A stretch of DNA of 64,000 nt from Nocardioides marinisabuli (GCF_013466785.1 NZ_CP059163.1:3968001-4032000); one strand, 5' to 3'. Counted from the first letter of the stretch, positions 8,728 to 17,551 are shown. Numbers and translations are program-made. The notes: generated by a model from the letters alone, not told the origin.

Positions 8728-9618
8728 ATGGTGCACCTGACCCTCGCGGGGGTGAGCGAGGACGGGAAGCGCCTGCTCCTGGTCGACGACACCGGTGTCG
8801 AGCACGACCTCGACGTCGACGCCCGGCTCCGCGCCGCCCTGCGCGGCGATTCCTCACGACTCGGCCAGTTGGAGATGAAGATGGACAGCGTCCTGCGCCC
8901 TCGCGACATCCAGGCACGGATCCGGGCGGGCGAGACCCCCGAGGCCGTCGCCGACGCGGCCCAGACGAGCGTCGAGAAGATCATGCCGTACGCCGGCCCG
9001 GTGCTCGCCGAGCGCGAGCACGTCGCCCAGCGCGCCCAGCGCAGCTCGGTGCGCCGCACCGCCGGCGCCGACGGCGCCCGCACCCTGGGCGAGGCCGTCG
9101 AGGCCCACCTGCGCGCCGAGCACGTCGGCCCCGACGTGGTGACCTGGGACGCCTGGCGTCGCGAGGACGGCCGCTGGACCCTGAGCGCCGAGTTCGAGAC
9201 CCGTCCGCGCAGCGGCCTGGCGCACTTCACCTACGACATGCCCGGCAACTACGTGCTGCTCGACGACGAGGACGCCCGCTGGCTGGTGGGCGAGGTCATC
9301 GCCACGGCCACGCTGCCCGCCCCGCTCGACGACCTCCAGCAGGCGCGGGCGCGTCGGCGGGTCTCCCTCGACGACGAGGAGCTGCCGCTGGGTGACGACG
9401 CGATCGGCATGGTCTCCCCCGAGCCGGAGCCGGAGCCTGAGCCTGAGCCCGCGCCGGAGCCGGTCGTGGAGCCGGAGCCCGCCGCGGAGGCGGCACCCGA
9501 GCCCGAGCCCGAGCCGCAGCCCGAGGCGCCGGTGCGCCGGCCGGTGCGCAAGAGCCGTGGGCGCGCCTCGGTGCCGAGCTGGGACGAGATCATGTTCGGC
9601 GGCGGCAAGCCGGAGTAG
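8728..9618 (+). CDS. sepH: Septation protein SepH
   Basis: This is a SepH (DUF3071) protein of 296 residues. SepH in Streptomyces and mycobacteria binds FtsZ and promotes its assembly at division sites. The N-terminal half has the conserved DUF3071 domain (VHLTLAGVSEDGKRLLLVDD start) with a helix-turn-helix-like segment around residues 57-85 (RPRDIQARIRAG, EAVADAAQTSVEKI). The second half contains a long Glu-Pro-rich linker (about 231-270) and a short conserved C-terminal tail with VPSWDEIMFGG. A GGAGG ribosome site precedes the ATG. Confidence 0.93.
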   Translation: MVHLTLAGVSEDGKRLLLVDDTGVEHDLDVDARLRAALRGDSSRLGQLEMKMDSVLRPRDIQARIRAGETPEAVADAAQTSVEKIMPYAGPVLAEREHVAQRAQRSSVRRTAGADGARTLGEAVEAHLRAEHVGPDVVTWDAWRREDGRWTLSAEFETRPRSGLAHFTYDMPGNYVLLDDEDARWLVGEVIATATLPAPLDDLQQARARRRVSLDDEELPLGDDAIGMVSPEPEPEPEPEPAPEPVVEPEPAAEAAPEPEPEPQPEAPVRRPVRKSRGRASVPSWDEIMFGGGKPE

Positions 9619-9673
9619 CAGCAGCTGGTCGCTGGGCCTCCCACCGGGGGGTCCTGACGAGTAGGGTCCGCCC

Positions 9674-11665
9674 ATGTCCTACTTCGTGACCGGCGCCACG
9701 GGCTTCATCGGCCGATTCCTCGTGGAGGAGCTCCTCGACCACCGCGAGGGCGAGGTCTTCGTGCTGGTGCGCGAGAGCTCGCTGCCCCGCATGGAGGCCC
9801 TCATCCGGCACTGGGGCACCGACCGGGTGACCCCCGTGGTCGGCGACCTCGCCACCGAGGCGCTCGGCGTCGACCCGGCCTGGGTGGCCGAGCACCGGGG
9901 GCAGGTCGAGCACTTCTTCCACCTCGCCGCGATCTACGACATGACCGCCGACGACGCCACCAACGAGGCGATGAACGTCGGCGGCACCCGCCACGCGCTG
10001 GCCCTGGCCGGCGACCTCGACGTCGGCTGCTTCCACCAGGTCAGCTCGGTGGCCGCGGCCGGGGAGCTGCGCGGCACCTTCGACGAGACGATGTTCGACG
10101 AGGGCCAGCACCTGCCCTCGCCGTACCACCGCACCAAGTTCGAGTCCGAGCGCATCGTGCGCGAGGAGGGCAGCGTGCCGTGGCGGGTCTACCGGCCCTC
10201 CATCGTGGTCGGCGACTCCCAGACCGGCGCGATGGACAAGGTCGACGGGCCCTACTACTTCTTCGGGCTGATGAAGACCATGCGCGACGTGCTGCCGGCC
10301 TGGCTGCCGCTGGCCGGGGTCGACATGGGCGACACCAACGTGGTGCCGGTCGACTACGTCGCCCGCGCGATGGACCACCTCGCCCACCTGCCGGGCCGTG
10401 ACGGGGAGGCCTTCCACCTGGTCAACCCCGAGCCGCAGCCCGTGGTGGAGATGATCAACGCCTTCTGCGCCGCGGCCGGCGCCCCGACCTTCGCCACCGG
10501 CCTCGACCGCGGCCTGACCCGTCGCCTGCCGCGCGCGGTCCAGCCCTCGGGGCTGCTCAACGCCGTGGGCAAGAACGGCGCGCTGCAGGCGGTGCTCGAC
10601 CTGGTCACCAGCCGCGTCGGCGTCCCGGCCGAGGTGCTGGCGCACACGAGCTTCACCGCCGTCTTCGACTCCCGGCGCACCGAGCGGGCGCTGGCCGGCT
10701 CCGGGATCGCCGTGCCCGACCTCGAGTCCTACGCCCGCACGCTCTACTCCTACTGGGAGGAGCACCTCGACGAGACGACCGCCCGCGACCCGCGCATCCG
10801 CGCGGCGCTGCAGGGCAAGTACGTCGTCATCACCGGCGCCTCCTCCGGCATCGGCCAGGTCACCGCCCACAAGGTCGCCCAGGCCGGCGGCGTGCCGGTG
10901 CTGGTCGCGCGCGGCAAGGACAAGCTCGAGGAGGTGCGCGCCATGATCGAGGTGCGCGGCGGGCAGGCGCTGGTCTACCCGTGCGACCTCTCCGACCTCA
11001 AGGCGATCGACCGGCTGTGCGAGCAGCTGGCGAGCGAGCTGCCCTCGGTCGACTACGTGGTCAACAACGCGGGCCGCTCGATCCGTCGCTCGCTGCGCCT
11101 GTCCCACGACCGCTTCCACGACTTCGAGCGCACCATGCAGCTCAACTACTTCGGCGCGATCCGCCTGGTGATGGGGCTGCTGCCGACCATGCAGGAGCAG
11201 AAGCGCGGGCACGTAGTCAACGTCAGCTCGATCGGCGTCCAGACCAACCCGCCGCGGTTCTCGGCGTACGTCGCCTCGAAGTCGGCGCTCGACTCGTGGA
11301 GCAACGTGGTGGCCTCCGAGCTCGTCGGCGACGGCATCACCTTCACCGGCATCCACATGCCGCTGGTGCGCACCCCGATGATCGCGCCGACCAAGATCTA
11401 CGACAAGTTCCCCACGATCTCACCGGCGCAGGCGGCCGACCTGGTGGTCGAGGCGATGGTCGGGCGGCCCCACGAGATCAACACGCTGCTGGGCAACGCC
11501 GGCGCGGTGATGCACACGCTGGCGCCCAAGCTGACCTTCCGGCTGCTCAACATGGCCTACCACGTCTTCCCCGACTCGGCCGCGGCCAAGGGCGAGGGCT
11601 CGGGCGGGACCCGCGAGAGCGAGCAGATCATGCTGGCCAAGATCTTCAAGGGCGTGCACTGGTAG
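9674..11665 (+). CDS. Two-domain fatty acyl-CoA reductase / SDR oxidoreductase
   Basis: At 663 residues the protein fuses two Rossmann reductase domains. The N-terminal domain (about 1-370) has GATGFIG at 7-13 and a YHRTK catalytic motif near 153, like NAD-dependent epimerase or thioester reductases. The C-terminal domain is a classical SDR with GASSGIG at 388-394, VNNAG and a Ser plus YVASK active site. The order and length match the bifunctional acyl-CoA reductases of Marinobacter and mycobacteria (AcrA1 type), which reduce fatty acyl-CoA via aldehyde to fatty alcohol. Substrate is inferred. TAGGGT (9662-9667) ends six bases before the ATG. Confidence 0.88.
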   Translation: MSYFVTGATGFIGRFLVEELLDHREGEVFVLVRESSLPRMEALIRHWGTDRVTPVVGDLATEALGVDPAWVAEHRGQVEHFFHLAAIYDMTADDATNEAMNVGGTRHALALAGDLDVGCFHQVSSVAAAGELRGTFDETMFDEGQHLPSPYHRTKFESERIVREEGSVPWRVYRPSIVVGDSQTGAMDKVDGPYYFFGLMKTMRDVLPAWLPLAGVDMGDTNVVPVDYVARAMDHLAHLPGRDGEAFHLVNPEPQPVVEMINAFCAAAGAPTFATGLDRGLTRRLPRAVQPSGLLNAVGKNGALQAVLDLVTSRVGVPAEVLAHTSFTAVFDSRRTERALAGSGIAVPDLESYARTLYSYWEEHLDETTARDPRIRAALQGKYVVITGASSGIGQVTAHKVAQAGGVPVLVARGKDKLEEVRAMIEVRGGQALVYPCDLSDLKAIDRLCEQLASELPSVDYVVNNAGRSIRRSLRLSHDRFHDFERTMQLNYFGAIRLVMGLLPTMQEQKRGHVVNVSSIGVQTNPPRFSAYVASKSALDSWSNVVASELVGDGITFTGIHMPLVRTPMIAPTKIYDKFPTISPAQAADLVVEAMVGRPHEINTLLGNAGAVMHTLAPKLTFRLLNMAYHVFPDSAAAKGEGSGGTRESEQIMLAKIFKGVHW

Positions 11666-11680
11666 GCACCCCTCGACGGG

Positions 11681-12518
11681 TCAGCCCCGCTCGACGGGCC
11701 GCTGCGGGTCGGCGCTCCACTCGCTCCACGAGCCGGGGTAGAGCGCCGCACGGATGCCGGCCAGCTCCATGGCCAGCACGTCGTGGCAGGCGGTGACGCC
11801 CGAGCCGCAGTACGCCGCGACGTCGGCGCCCGGCGCGACCCCCTCGGCGGCGTACAGCGCACGCAGCGTGGTGGCGTCGCGGAAGGTCCCGGCCGAGGTG
11901 AGATTGGTCGTCGTCGGCACGTTGACCGCGCCGGGCACGTGGCCCGCGACCGGGTCCATCGGCTCGACGTCGCCGCGGTAGCGCTCGGGGGCGCGGGCGT
12001 CGACCAGCACGTCGACGTCGAGGACGTCGCCGAGAGCCACCACGGGCATCTGCCCGGGTCGCGCCGTGAAGCCGCCGGGCGAGGGGTCGACCGGACCGGT
12101 CTCGACCGGGCCGCCGACGGCGAGCCACGCGGCCCAGCCGCCGTCGAGGACCCGCACGTTGCGGTGGCCGTGGTAGCGCAGCAGCCACCAGGCCCGGCTC
12201 GCGGCGAGCCCCGACCAGTCGTCGTACACGACCACGGGCCGGTCGTCGTCGACGCCGAGGCGGCGCATCGCGGCCTCGAAGTCCTCGGTGGTCGGCAGCG
12301 GGTGGCCGCCCGCCGCCGTCGGGGGTGGTCGCGGGCGGCGCGGCCAGGTCGGTGTCGAGGTCGACGTACGCCGCCCCGGGCAGGTGGCCCTCGGCGTGCT
12401 GGCCGGGCCCGGCGGGGCCACCGAGGCGGTAGCGGACGTCGAGGAGCGTCACGACGGGCGCGTGCGGGTCGTCGAGGAGGCCGCGGAGCACGGGGGCGCT
12501 GATGAGAGGACTGCTCAT
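11681..12518 (-). pseudogene. Rhodanese-family sulfurtransferase interrupted by a frameshift
   Basis: The gene should encode a two-domain thiosulfate or 3-mercaptopyruvate sulfurtransferase of about 279 residues. The first part (from the ATG at 12518, MSSPLISAPVL, through DLDTDLAAPP) is in one frame and everything from HPLPTTEDFEAAMRRLG onward is in another. One extra base near 12303-12306, within GGTGGCCGCC, would explain this: removing it restores the usual GGRHPLP motif. The active-site loop CGSGVTAC with the catalytic Cys is intact in the second domain. Either the gene is inactivated or the base is an assembly error in GC-rich sequence. Confidence 0.8.
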
Positions 12519-12565
12519 GGCGCCCATCGTGCCGCACGGGTCGGCTCGTGAGAGGATCGCGCCCC

Positions 12566-13237
12566 GTGGCCGAACTGCACTTCTTCACCGGGACCATGGA
12601 CTCGGGCAAGAGCACCCTGGCGCTCCAGACGAACCACAACCACGCCGCACGCGGGCGGCAGGGGCGGATCTTCGTCACCCGCGACCGGGCCGGCCAGGGC
12701 CGCATCTCCAGCCGGCTCGGGCTGACCCACGAGGCGCTCGAGGTCGACGCCGACTTCGACTTCTGGCGCCACGTCGTCGACAGCCTCACCCAGGGCACCC
12801 GCATCGACTACGTGATCTGCGACGAGGCCCAGTTCTACACCCGCGACCAGGTCGACCAGCTGGCCAAGATCGTCGACGAGCTGCAGATCGACGTCTTCGC
12901 CTTCGGCATCCTCACCGACTTCCGCACCCAGCTGTTCCCGGGCTCGGGGCGCCTGGTCGAGCTCGCGGACCGGATGAACGTGCTGCAGGTCGAGGCGCTG
13001 TGCTGGTGCGGCAAGCGCGCCACCCACAACGCACGCACCGAGAACGGCGTGATGGTCACCGACGGCGAGGTGATCGTCGTCGGCGACGTCGAGGCCGCCG
13101 AGACCCCCACGCCCACCTCCGACGCCGACGCCGACGTGGCCTACGAGGTGCTCTGCCGCCAGCACCACCGCCGCCGGCTCACCGCCGCGCGCGCCAAGGC
13201 GGTCTCGCTGGCGCCCGAGCCGCTGCCCTTCGGCTGA
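12566..13237 (+). CDS. tdk: Thymidine kinase
   Basis: This type II thymidine kinase phosphorylates thymidine to dTMP in nucleoside salvage. The 223-residue product starts VAELHFFTG and has the P-loop GTMDSGKS at 9-16, the DEAQF acceptor motif, and a lasso region with paired Cys (CWCGKRA) plus a later Cys/His pair (LCRQHH) that forms the structural zinc site. The GTG at 12566 is preferred over the in-frame GTG at 12548 because it gives the normal N-terminus and lies about 10 bases after GAGAGGA. It is divergent from the damaged sulfurtransferase gene. Confidence 0.92.
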   Translation: MAELHFFTGTMDSGKSTLALQTNHNHAARGRQGRIFVTRDRAGQGRISSRLGLTHEALEVDADFDFWRHVVDSLTQGTRIDYVICDEAQFYTRDQVDQLAKIVDELQIDVFAFGILTDFRTQLFPGSGRLVELADRMNVLQVEALCWCGKRATHNARTENGVMVTDGEVIVVGDVEAAETPTPTSDADADVAYEVLCRQHHRRRLTAARAKAVSLAPEPLPFG

Positions 13238-13293
13238 GCCGTCCGGGACCAACGTCCCTCCCGCCCGGCGCGCCGGCGGGTGAGGGTGGGCAG

Positions 13294-14181
13294 ATGGACC
13301 CCGAGATGCTCGCCCGTGTCAGGACCGGCCGCGGCTTCGTCGCCGCGCTCGACCAGAGCGGCGGCAGCACGCCGAAGGCGCTGCGGCTCTACGGCCTCGA
13401 CGAGACGGCGTACGACGACGAGGCGACGATGTTCGACCTCGTGCACCGGATGCGCACCCGGATCATCACCAGCGCGGTCTTCGGCGGCGACCGCATCCTG
13501 GCCACCATCCTCTTCGAGCAGACGATGGACCGCGAGATCGAGGGCCGGGGCTCGGCGGAGTACCTGTGGCAGGAGAAGCAGGTGGTGCCGTTCCTCAAGA
13601 TCGACAAGGGGCTCGAGGACGAGGCGCACGGGGCCAGGCTGATGCGGCCCATGCCGGGCCTCGACGAGGTCCTGGAGCGGGCCAAGGGGCACGGCGTCTT
13701 CGGCACCAAGATGCGCTCGGTGGTGCTGACCGACGACGCGGCGGGGGTCGAGGCGGTGGTGGCCCAGCAGCTCGCGGTCGCCCGGCAGGTCCTGGCCGCG
13801 GGGCTGGTGCCCATCATCGAGCCGGAGGTCGACATCGCGAGCCCGCGCAAGGCCGCCACCGACGAGATGGTCGACGCGACCCTGCTCGAGCACCTCGACG
13901 GCCTCGACGAGGGCCAGGACGTGGTGCTGAAGTTGACCCTGCCCGACCAGGACGGGCTGCACACCCGTCTGCTCGAGCACCCCCGTGTCCTGCGGGTGGC
14001 GGCCCTGTCCGGCGGCTACACCCGCGAGGAGGCGGTCGCCCGTCTCACCCGGAACCCCGGGGTCATCGCCAGCTTCTCGCGCGCGCTCACCGAGGGGCTG
14101 ACCGCGCAGATGGACGACGCCGAGTTCGACGCCGCCCTCGACGCCTCGATCGCGGCGATCGCCGAGGCGTCATCCACCTGA
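13294..14181 (+). CDS. fda: Class I fructose-bisphosphate aldolase
   Basis: This Schiff-base aldolase cleaves fructose-1,6-bisphosphate to DHAP and glyceraldehyde-3-phosphate in glycolysis and gluconeogenesis. The 295-residue length and motifs match the bacterial class I family represented by staphylococcal Fda: ALDQSGGSTPKAL near residues 18-30, EPEVDI, and the imine-forming lysine at about 213 in VVLKLTLP. A purine-rich ribosome site (GAGGGTGGG) precedes the ATG. It lies downstream of thymidine kinase on the same strand with a 56-base gap. Confidence 0.92.
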   Translation: MDPEMLARVRTGRGFVAALDQSGGSTPKALRLYGLDETAYDDEATMFDLVHRMRTRIITSAVFGGDRILATILFEQTMDREIEGRGSAEYLWQEKQVVPFLKIDKGLEDEAHGARLMRPMPGLDEVLERAKGHGVFGTKMRSVVLTDDAAGVEAVVAQQLAVARQVLAAGLVPIIEPEVDIASPRKAATDEMVDATLLEHLDGLDEGQDVVLKLTLPDQDGLHTRLLEHPRVLRVAALSGGYTREEAVARLTRNPGVIASFSRALTEGLTAQMDDAEFDAALDASIAAIAEASST

Positions 14182-14188
14182 GTGTCGC

Positions 14189-14620
14189 TCAGAGCTTGCT
14201 GAGGTGCTCCTCCATGCTGGCGGCGACCTTGTCGGCCAGCAGCTTGAGACCTGCAGGCATCAGCGGCTCGGCCAGCTTGGCGGCGCCCTGCGGGTCGAAC
14301 TCGGCGTGGTAGGTCACCGACGTGCGCCCGTTGCGCTCCTCGAAGGTGATCGTGTCGAGCAGCTGGATCGACCCCGCGTCGCCCTTGAGCTGGAAGGTGT
14401 GTGGCGCCTCGTGCTGGGTGACCGTGTAGTCGACCTCCTGCTCGGAGCCGAGGAACTTCGAGACGTTGTGGTAGGTCGTCCCGACTCCCCCGTCGCCGCT
14501 GGTCCGCTCGGTGCTCACCGACGGCGGGTCCCACTCCTCGCTGTTGCGGAAGTCGCTGAGGTAGTCCCAGACCTTCTGGATCGGCTGGTCGACGGTGACG
14601 GTGCGCTCGACTGACGGCAC
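14189..14620 (-). CDS. SRPBCC-family lipid/polyketide-binding-like protein
   Basis: The 143-residue product fits a single START/Bet v 1-like SRPBCC helix-grip domain: it begins VPSVERTVTVDQPIQKVWDYLSD, has alternating strands through the middle, and ends in a long C-terminal helix (LKLLADKVAASMEEHL). The start is the GTG at 14620. Larger open frames reading on into the upstream repeat array are artefacts of that array. Such proteins bind hydrophobic ligands in a cavity; ligand and role are unknown here. It is convergent with the aldolase gene. Confidence 0.85.
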   Translation of the reverse strand: MPSVERTVTVDQPIQKVWDYLSDFRNSEEWDPPSVSTERTSGDGGVGTTYHNVSKFLGSEQEVDYTVTQHEAPHTFQLKGDAGSIQLLDTITFEERNGRTSVTYHAEFDPQGAAKLAEPLMPAGLKLLADKVAASMEEHLSKL

Positions 14621-14762
14621 GGTGTGCTCCCTTGGCTTCGTCGTGGTTGCTGTCCACCTTCTCGGTACCCACCCAGCCCCGACCCACGTCCACCCCCGCG
14701 GGTGACCACCTCCCCGGTCTCCCGCCGAGCCGGCGCCACTTCCCTCGGCGTACGCCGCCTCC

Positions 14763-15187
14763 GTTGGTCGAGCAGCAAGGAGCGCCAGCGACGCGCGTCG
14801 TCGAGACCCCGCCACCACCGCGCCGGCGCCACTTCCCCCGCCGTACGCCGCCCTCGTTGGTCGAGCAGCAGCAAGGAGCGCCAGCGACGCGCGTCGTCGA
14901 GACCCCGCCACCACCGAGCCGGCGCCACCTCCCCCGCCGTACGCCGCCCTCGTTGGTCGAGCAGCAAGGAGCGCCAGCGACGCGCGTCGTCGAGACCCCG
15001 CCACCACCGAGCCGACGCCACCTCCCCCGACCTACGCCGCCTCCGTTGGTCGAGCAGCAAGGAGCGCCAGCGACGCGCGTCGTCGAGACCCCGCAACCAC
15101 CGAGCCGGCGCCACTTCCCCCGACGCACGCCGCCTCCGTTGGTCGAGCAGCAAGGAGCGCCAGCGACGCGCGTCGTCGAGACCCCGC
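14763..15187. repeat. Tandem array of five ~93-bp repeats (half-palindrome type)
   Basis: Five direct repeats start with GTTGGTCGAGCAG at 14763, 14856, 14952, 15045 and 15138, giving spacings of 93, 96, 93 and 93 bp; the second copy has an extra CAG. Each unit is a ~50-bp core ending GTCGTCGAGACCCCGC plus a ~43-bp linker containing CGTACGCCG. The core is the reverse complement of the right arm of the larger array at 35789-36892. The array fills most of the 700-bp gap between the SRPBCC and DUF222-HNH genes. Apparent ORFs across it are repeat artefacts. Confidence 0.95.
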
Positions 15188-15284
15188 AAGCACCGAACCG
15201 GCATCTCCCCACCGCAGGTCGTGGGGGTGCACCCAGGGCCTCCGCGACGACCTGCCATGACATTCCACAGACTCCGACAGACCC

Positions 15285-15312
15285 TTGACTCGAACACACG
15301 TTCGACTAGAAT
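15285..15312 (+). promoter_or_regulatory. SOS promoter: LexA box between -35 and -10
   Basis: TTGACT (15285-15290) and TAGAAT (15307-15312) form a near-consensus promoter with a 16-bp spacer. The spacer holds CGAACACACGTTCG (15291-15304), a perfect fit to the actinobacterial/Bacillus LexA consensus CGAACRNRYGTTYG. The ATG of the DUF222-HNH gene is six bases after the -10, so the transcript is probably leaderless. LexA bound here would block RNA polymerase. Confidence 0.88.
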
Positions 15313-15318
15313 AGGAGC

Positions 15319-16845
15319 ATGACCACCCAGGAGCTCGAGCGCTGCGACACCGCTGACGCGGTCCTCGCCTACGCCCGCTCCCAGCGTGCGGCCCGCGACG
15401 CCGCCGAGGTCGCGATGTACGAGGCCACCTGCACCTGGGCGGCCATGCACTCCACCCGCGACGAGGCCAAGGCCGCGGTCCTGCCCGGCACCGACATGCT
15501 CATCACCCTCGCCGGGCCCGGCGCACCCAAGGTCTCCGAGTTCGCGGTCATCGAGTACGGCACCGCCCTCGGGATGTCAGCCGATGCAGCCATCCGCTAC
15601 GTCGCCCACGTCGTCGAGACCCGCTACCGACTCCCCCGCCTCCACACCGCGGTGGTCGCCGGTCGGGTGCCGGTGTGGCGGGCCCGCCGCATCGCCGAGG
15701 CCACCCTCGGCCTCCCCTACGAAGCCGCCGCCTGGGTCGACCACCACCTCGCCGGCGTCGCCGCCACCTGCTCCTACGCCGTCCTCGGGCGCCTCGTCGA
15801 GGAAGCCCTGTGCCGCTTCGACCCCGAGACCGCCGAGGACAAGCGCGCCATGGCCGCCGAGGACCGCCGCCTCGACATCCACCTGGCCTCCGCCACCAGC
15901 GGTGGGCAGTGCATCGACGGCACCGTCGACATCACCGGTTGCCTCGACCTGGCCGACGCCCTCGACCTCGACAACGCCGTCACCCGCGAGGCCCGCAACC
16001 TCGCGCTGGCCGGCTCCGACCAACCCCTCGACGTACGACGCAGCATGGCCCTGGGCATCCTCGCCCGCACCCAGACCACCCTCGACCTCACCGGCGACGA
16101 CACCGGCGACGAGGACGCGCCTCGGGTGCCTGCACGGCAGGTCGTGCTCAACGTCCACCTGACCGACGTAGCCCTGGCCGGTATCGACCCCACCACCCTC
16201 AGGTCCAACAACCTCTCCGCCGGGCTGCACCTCGGGCGTATCGAGGAGACCCGCAGCTTCGTCACCGTCGACCAGGTCTGCGAATGGCTCCGCGTCCCCG
16301 ACACCCACGTCACCTACCGCACCATCACCGGCAGCGGCGCAGACCCCGAGGCCTACGAGCACCCCTTCCGCCAGGTGCACGCCCCGGCGCGTCAGCAGAT
16401 CACCGCCGACGACATCCGCGGCTTCGCCAGCAACCCCGACCTACGCCCCCACCCCCGCCGCCCGATCGACCTCGACGAGGACATCACCACCGACGGGTAC
16501 ACCCCCAGCGACCGGCTCGCCGAACAGACCCGACTCCGCCACCCCCGCTGCGTGTTCCCGCACTGCACCCGCCGCGCCCGCCGCCGCACCCCGGACGAGA
16601 CCCACGCCGACCTCGACCACATCGAGGCCTACGACCCCCACGGCCCACCTGGCCAAACCACATCGGCCAACCTCGCCACCCTGTGCAGGCGACACCATCG
16701 AGCCAAGACCCACACCGCCTGGACCTACCGCCCCACACCCACCGGGTTCCTGTGGACCAGCCCGCAGCGCTACCAGTACCTCGTCGAACCCCAAGGCACC
16801 ACCGACCTCGGCCAAGCCCCCAGACCACCGAGTCGGCCCGCGTAA
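15319..16845 (+). CDS. DUF222 domain HNH endonuclease (13E12 type), SOS-controlled
   Basis: The 508-residue protein has an N-terminal helical DUF222 domain (about 20-330) and a C-terminal HNH nuclease domain (about 410-475). The latter has a CVFPHC metal-binding pair, DLDHIEAY with the catalytic His, and LCRRHH as the second zinc pair. It belongs to the 13E12 repeat family that is multicopy in actinobacteria; biological targets are unknown. A perfect LexA box sits in its promoter, so expression should follow DNA damage. A second family member lies at 56163. The tandem array immediately upstream may or may not be related. Confidence 0.93.
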   Translation: MTTQELERCDTADAVLAYARSQRAARDAAEVAMYEATCTWAAMHSTRDEAKAAVLPGTDMLITLAGPGAPKVSEFAVIEYGTALGMSADAAIRYVAHVVETRYRLPRLHTAVVAGRVPVWRARRIAEATLGLPYEAAAWVDHHLAGVAATCSYAVLGRLVEEALCRFDPETAEDKRAMAAEDRRLDIHLASATSGGQCIDGTVDITGCLDLADALDLDNAVTREARNLALAGSDQPLDVRRSMALGILARTQTTLDLTGDDTGDEDAPRVPARQVVLNVHLTDVALAGIDPTTLRSNNLSAGLHLGRIEETRSFVTVDQVCEWLRVPDTHVTYRTITGSGADPEAYEHPFRQVHAPARQQITADDIRGFASNPDLRPHPRRPIDLDEDITTDGYTPSDRLAEQTRLRHPRCVFPHCTRRARRRTPDETHADLDHIEAYDPHGPPGQTTSANLATLCRRHHRAKTHTAWTYRPTPTGFLWTSPQRYQYLVEPQGTTDLGQAPRPPSRPA

Positions 16846-16912
16846 ACCAGCCGCCCCGACACCCCCGCCGCAGCACCACCGCGACGGGGGCACCGGCACG
16901 TCCGGCGACGGC

Positions 16913-17551
16913 TCAGCCGAAGTACGAGCGGCAGGCGTCCAGGCCGCGTACGTCGACGGGCTCGGGCGCCCCGGCCCAGCGCTCGCGGACCAGCCGGAGC
17001 CGGTCGGACAGAAGGGCTTCGTCGCCCCGCACGCCCCAGGAGACGCCGTCGGGCTCGTAGCCGAGCTGGCGCGAGACCCCCTGCGAGGCGTGGTTGTCGG
17101 GGAAGACCTCGCTGGTCGCCGAGCGCGCGCCCAGGTGGTCGAAGGCCAGGCTCAGCACGCCCGCCCGGGCCCGGGTGCCGATGCCCCGGCCGTGGTGAGC
17201 GAGCCCCAGCCAGGAGAAGGTGCTGACCTCGCCGAGGACGGCGAGGTCGCGGGCGCGCAGGGTGATCGACCCGACCGGCTCGCCGTCGGCGAAGACAGCA
17301 AGGCCGAGCCTCCAGTCGTACGGCTCCCACGAGGCGAGGGCGGACCAGTGCTCGCGCAGCACGAACCGGGCGCGGGCCTCGGGGCCACCCTCGGTCCACG
17401 GGGTCAGGAAGGGCCGCTCGTCCGGTCGGTGGACGCCGTCGCCCGCCAGACGGGCCAGGGCGGCGACCTCCTCGTCGCGAGGCAGGCGCAGGCTCAGGTC
17501 GCCGACCGTCACCTCGAGGCCGAAGATCGGCCACACGTCGGCGAGGCTCAC
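16913..17551 (-). CDS. GNAT-family N-acetyltransferase
   Basis: This 212-residue protein has the RimJ/RimL-like acetyltransferase arrangement: an N-terminal LRLPRDEEVAALARL segment, strand SITLRARDLAVLGEVSTFSWLG, then the acetyl-CoA-binding loop GRGIGTRAR and the later SEVFPDNHASQGVSRQLGY motif. The family acetylates amines, commonly ribosomal protein N-termini or antibiotics; the substrate here is unknown. The GTG start at 17551 is fused by a GTGA overlap to the upstream lipoprotein gene, so they are probably co-expressed. Confidence 0.87.
   Translation of the reverse strand: MSLADVWPIFGLEVTVGDLSLRLPRDEEVAALARLAGDGVHRPDERPFLTPWTEGGPEARARFVLREHWSALASWEPYDWRLGLAVFADGEPVGSITLRARDLAVLGEVSTFSWLGLAHHGRGIGTRARAGVLSLAFDHLGARSATSEVFPDNHASQGVSRQLGYEPDGVSWGVRGDEALLSDRLRLVRERWAGAPEPVDVRGLDACRSYFG

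Noticed and set aside
14763..15187. CRISPR-like array
   Set aside because: Units of ~93 bp have conserved linkers rather than unique spacers, and no cas gene is near.
14515..15450. Long ORFs on both strands across the 14.7-15.2 kb region, including apparent extensions of the SRPBCC gene
   Set aside because: They read through the five ~93-bp repeats and have no independent start signal.
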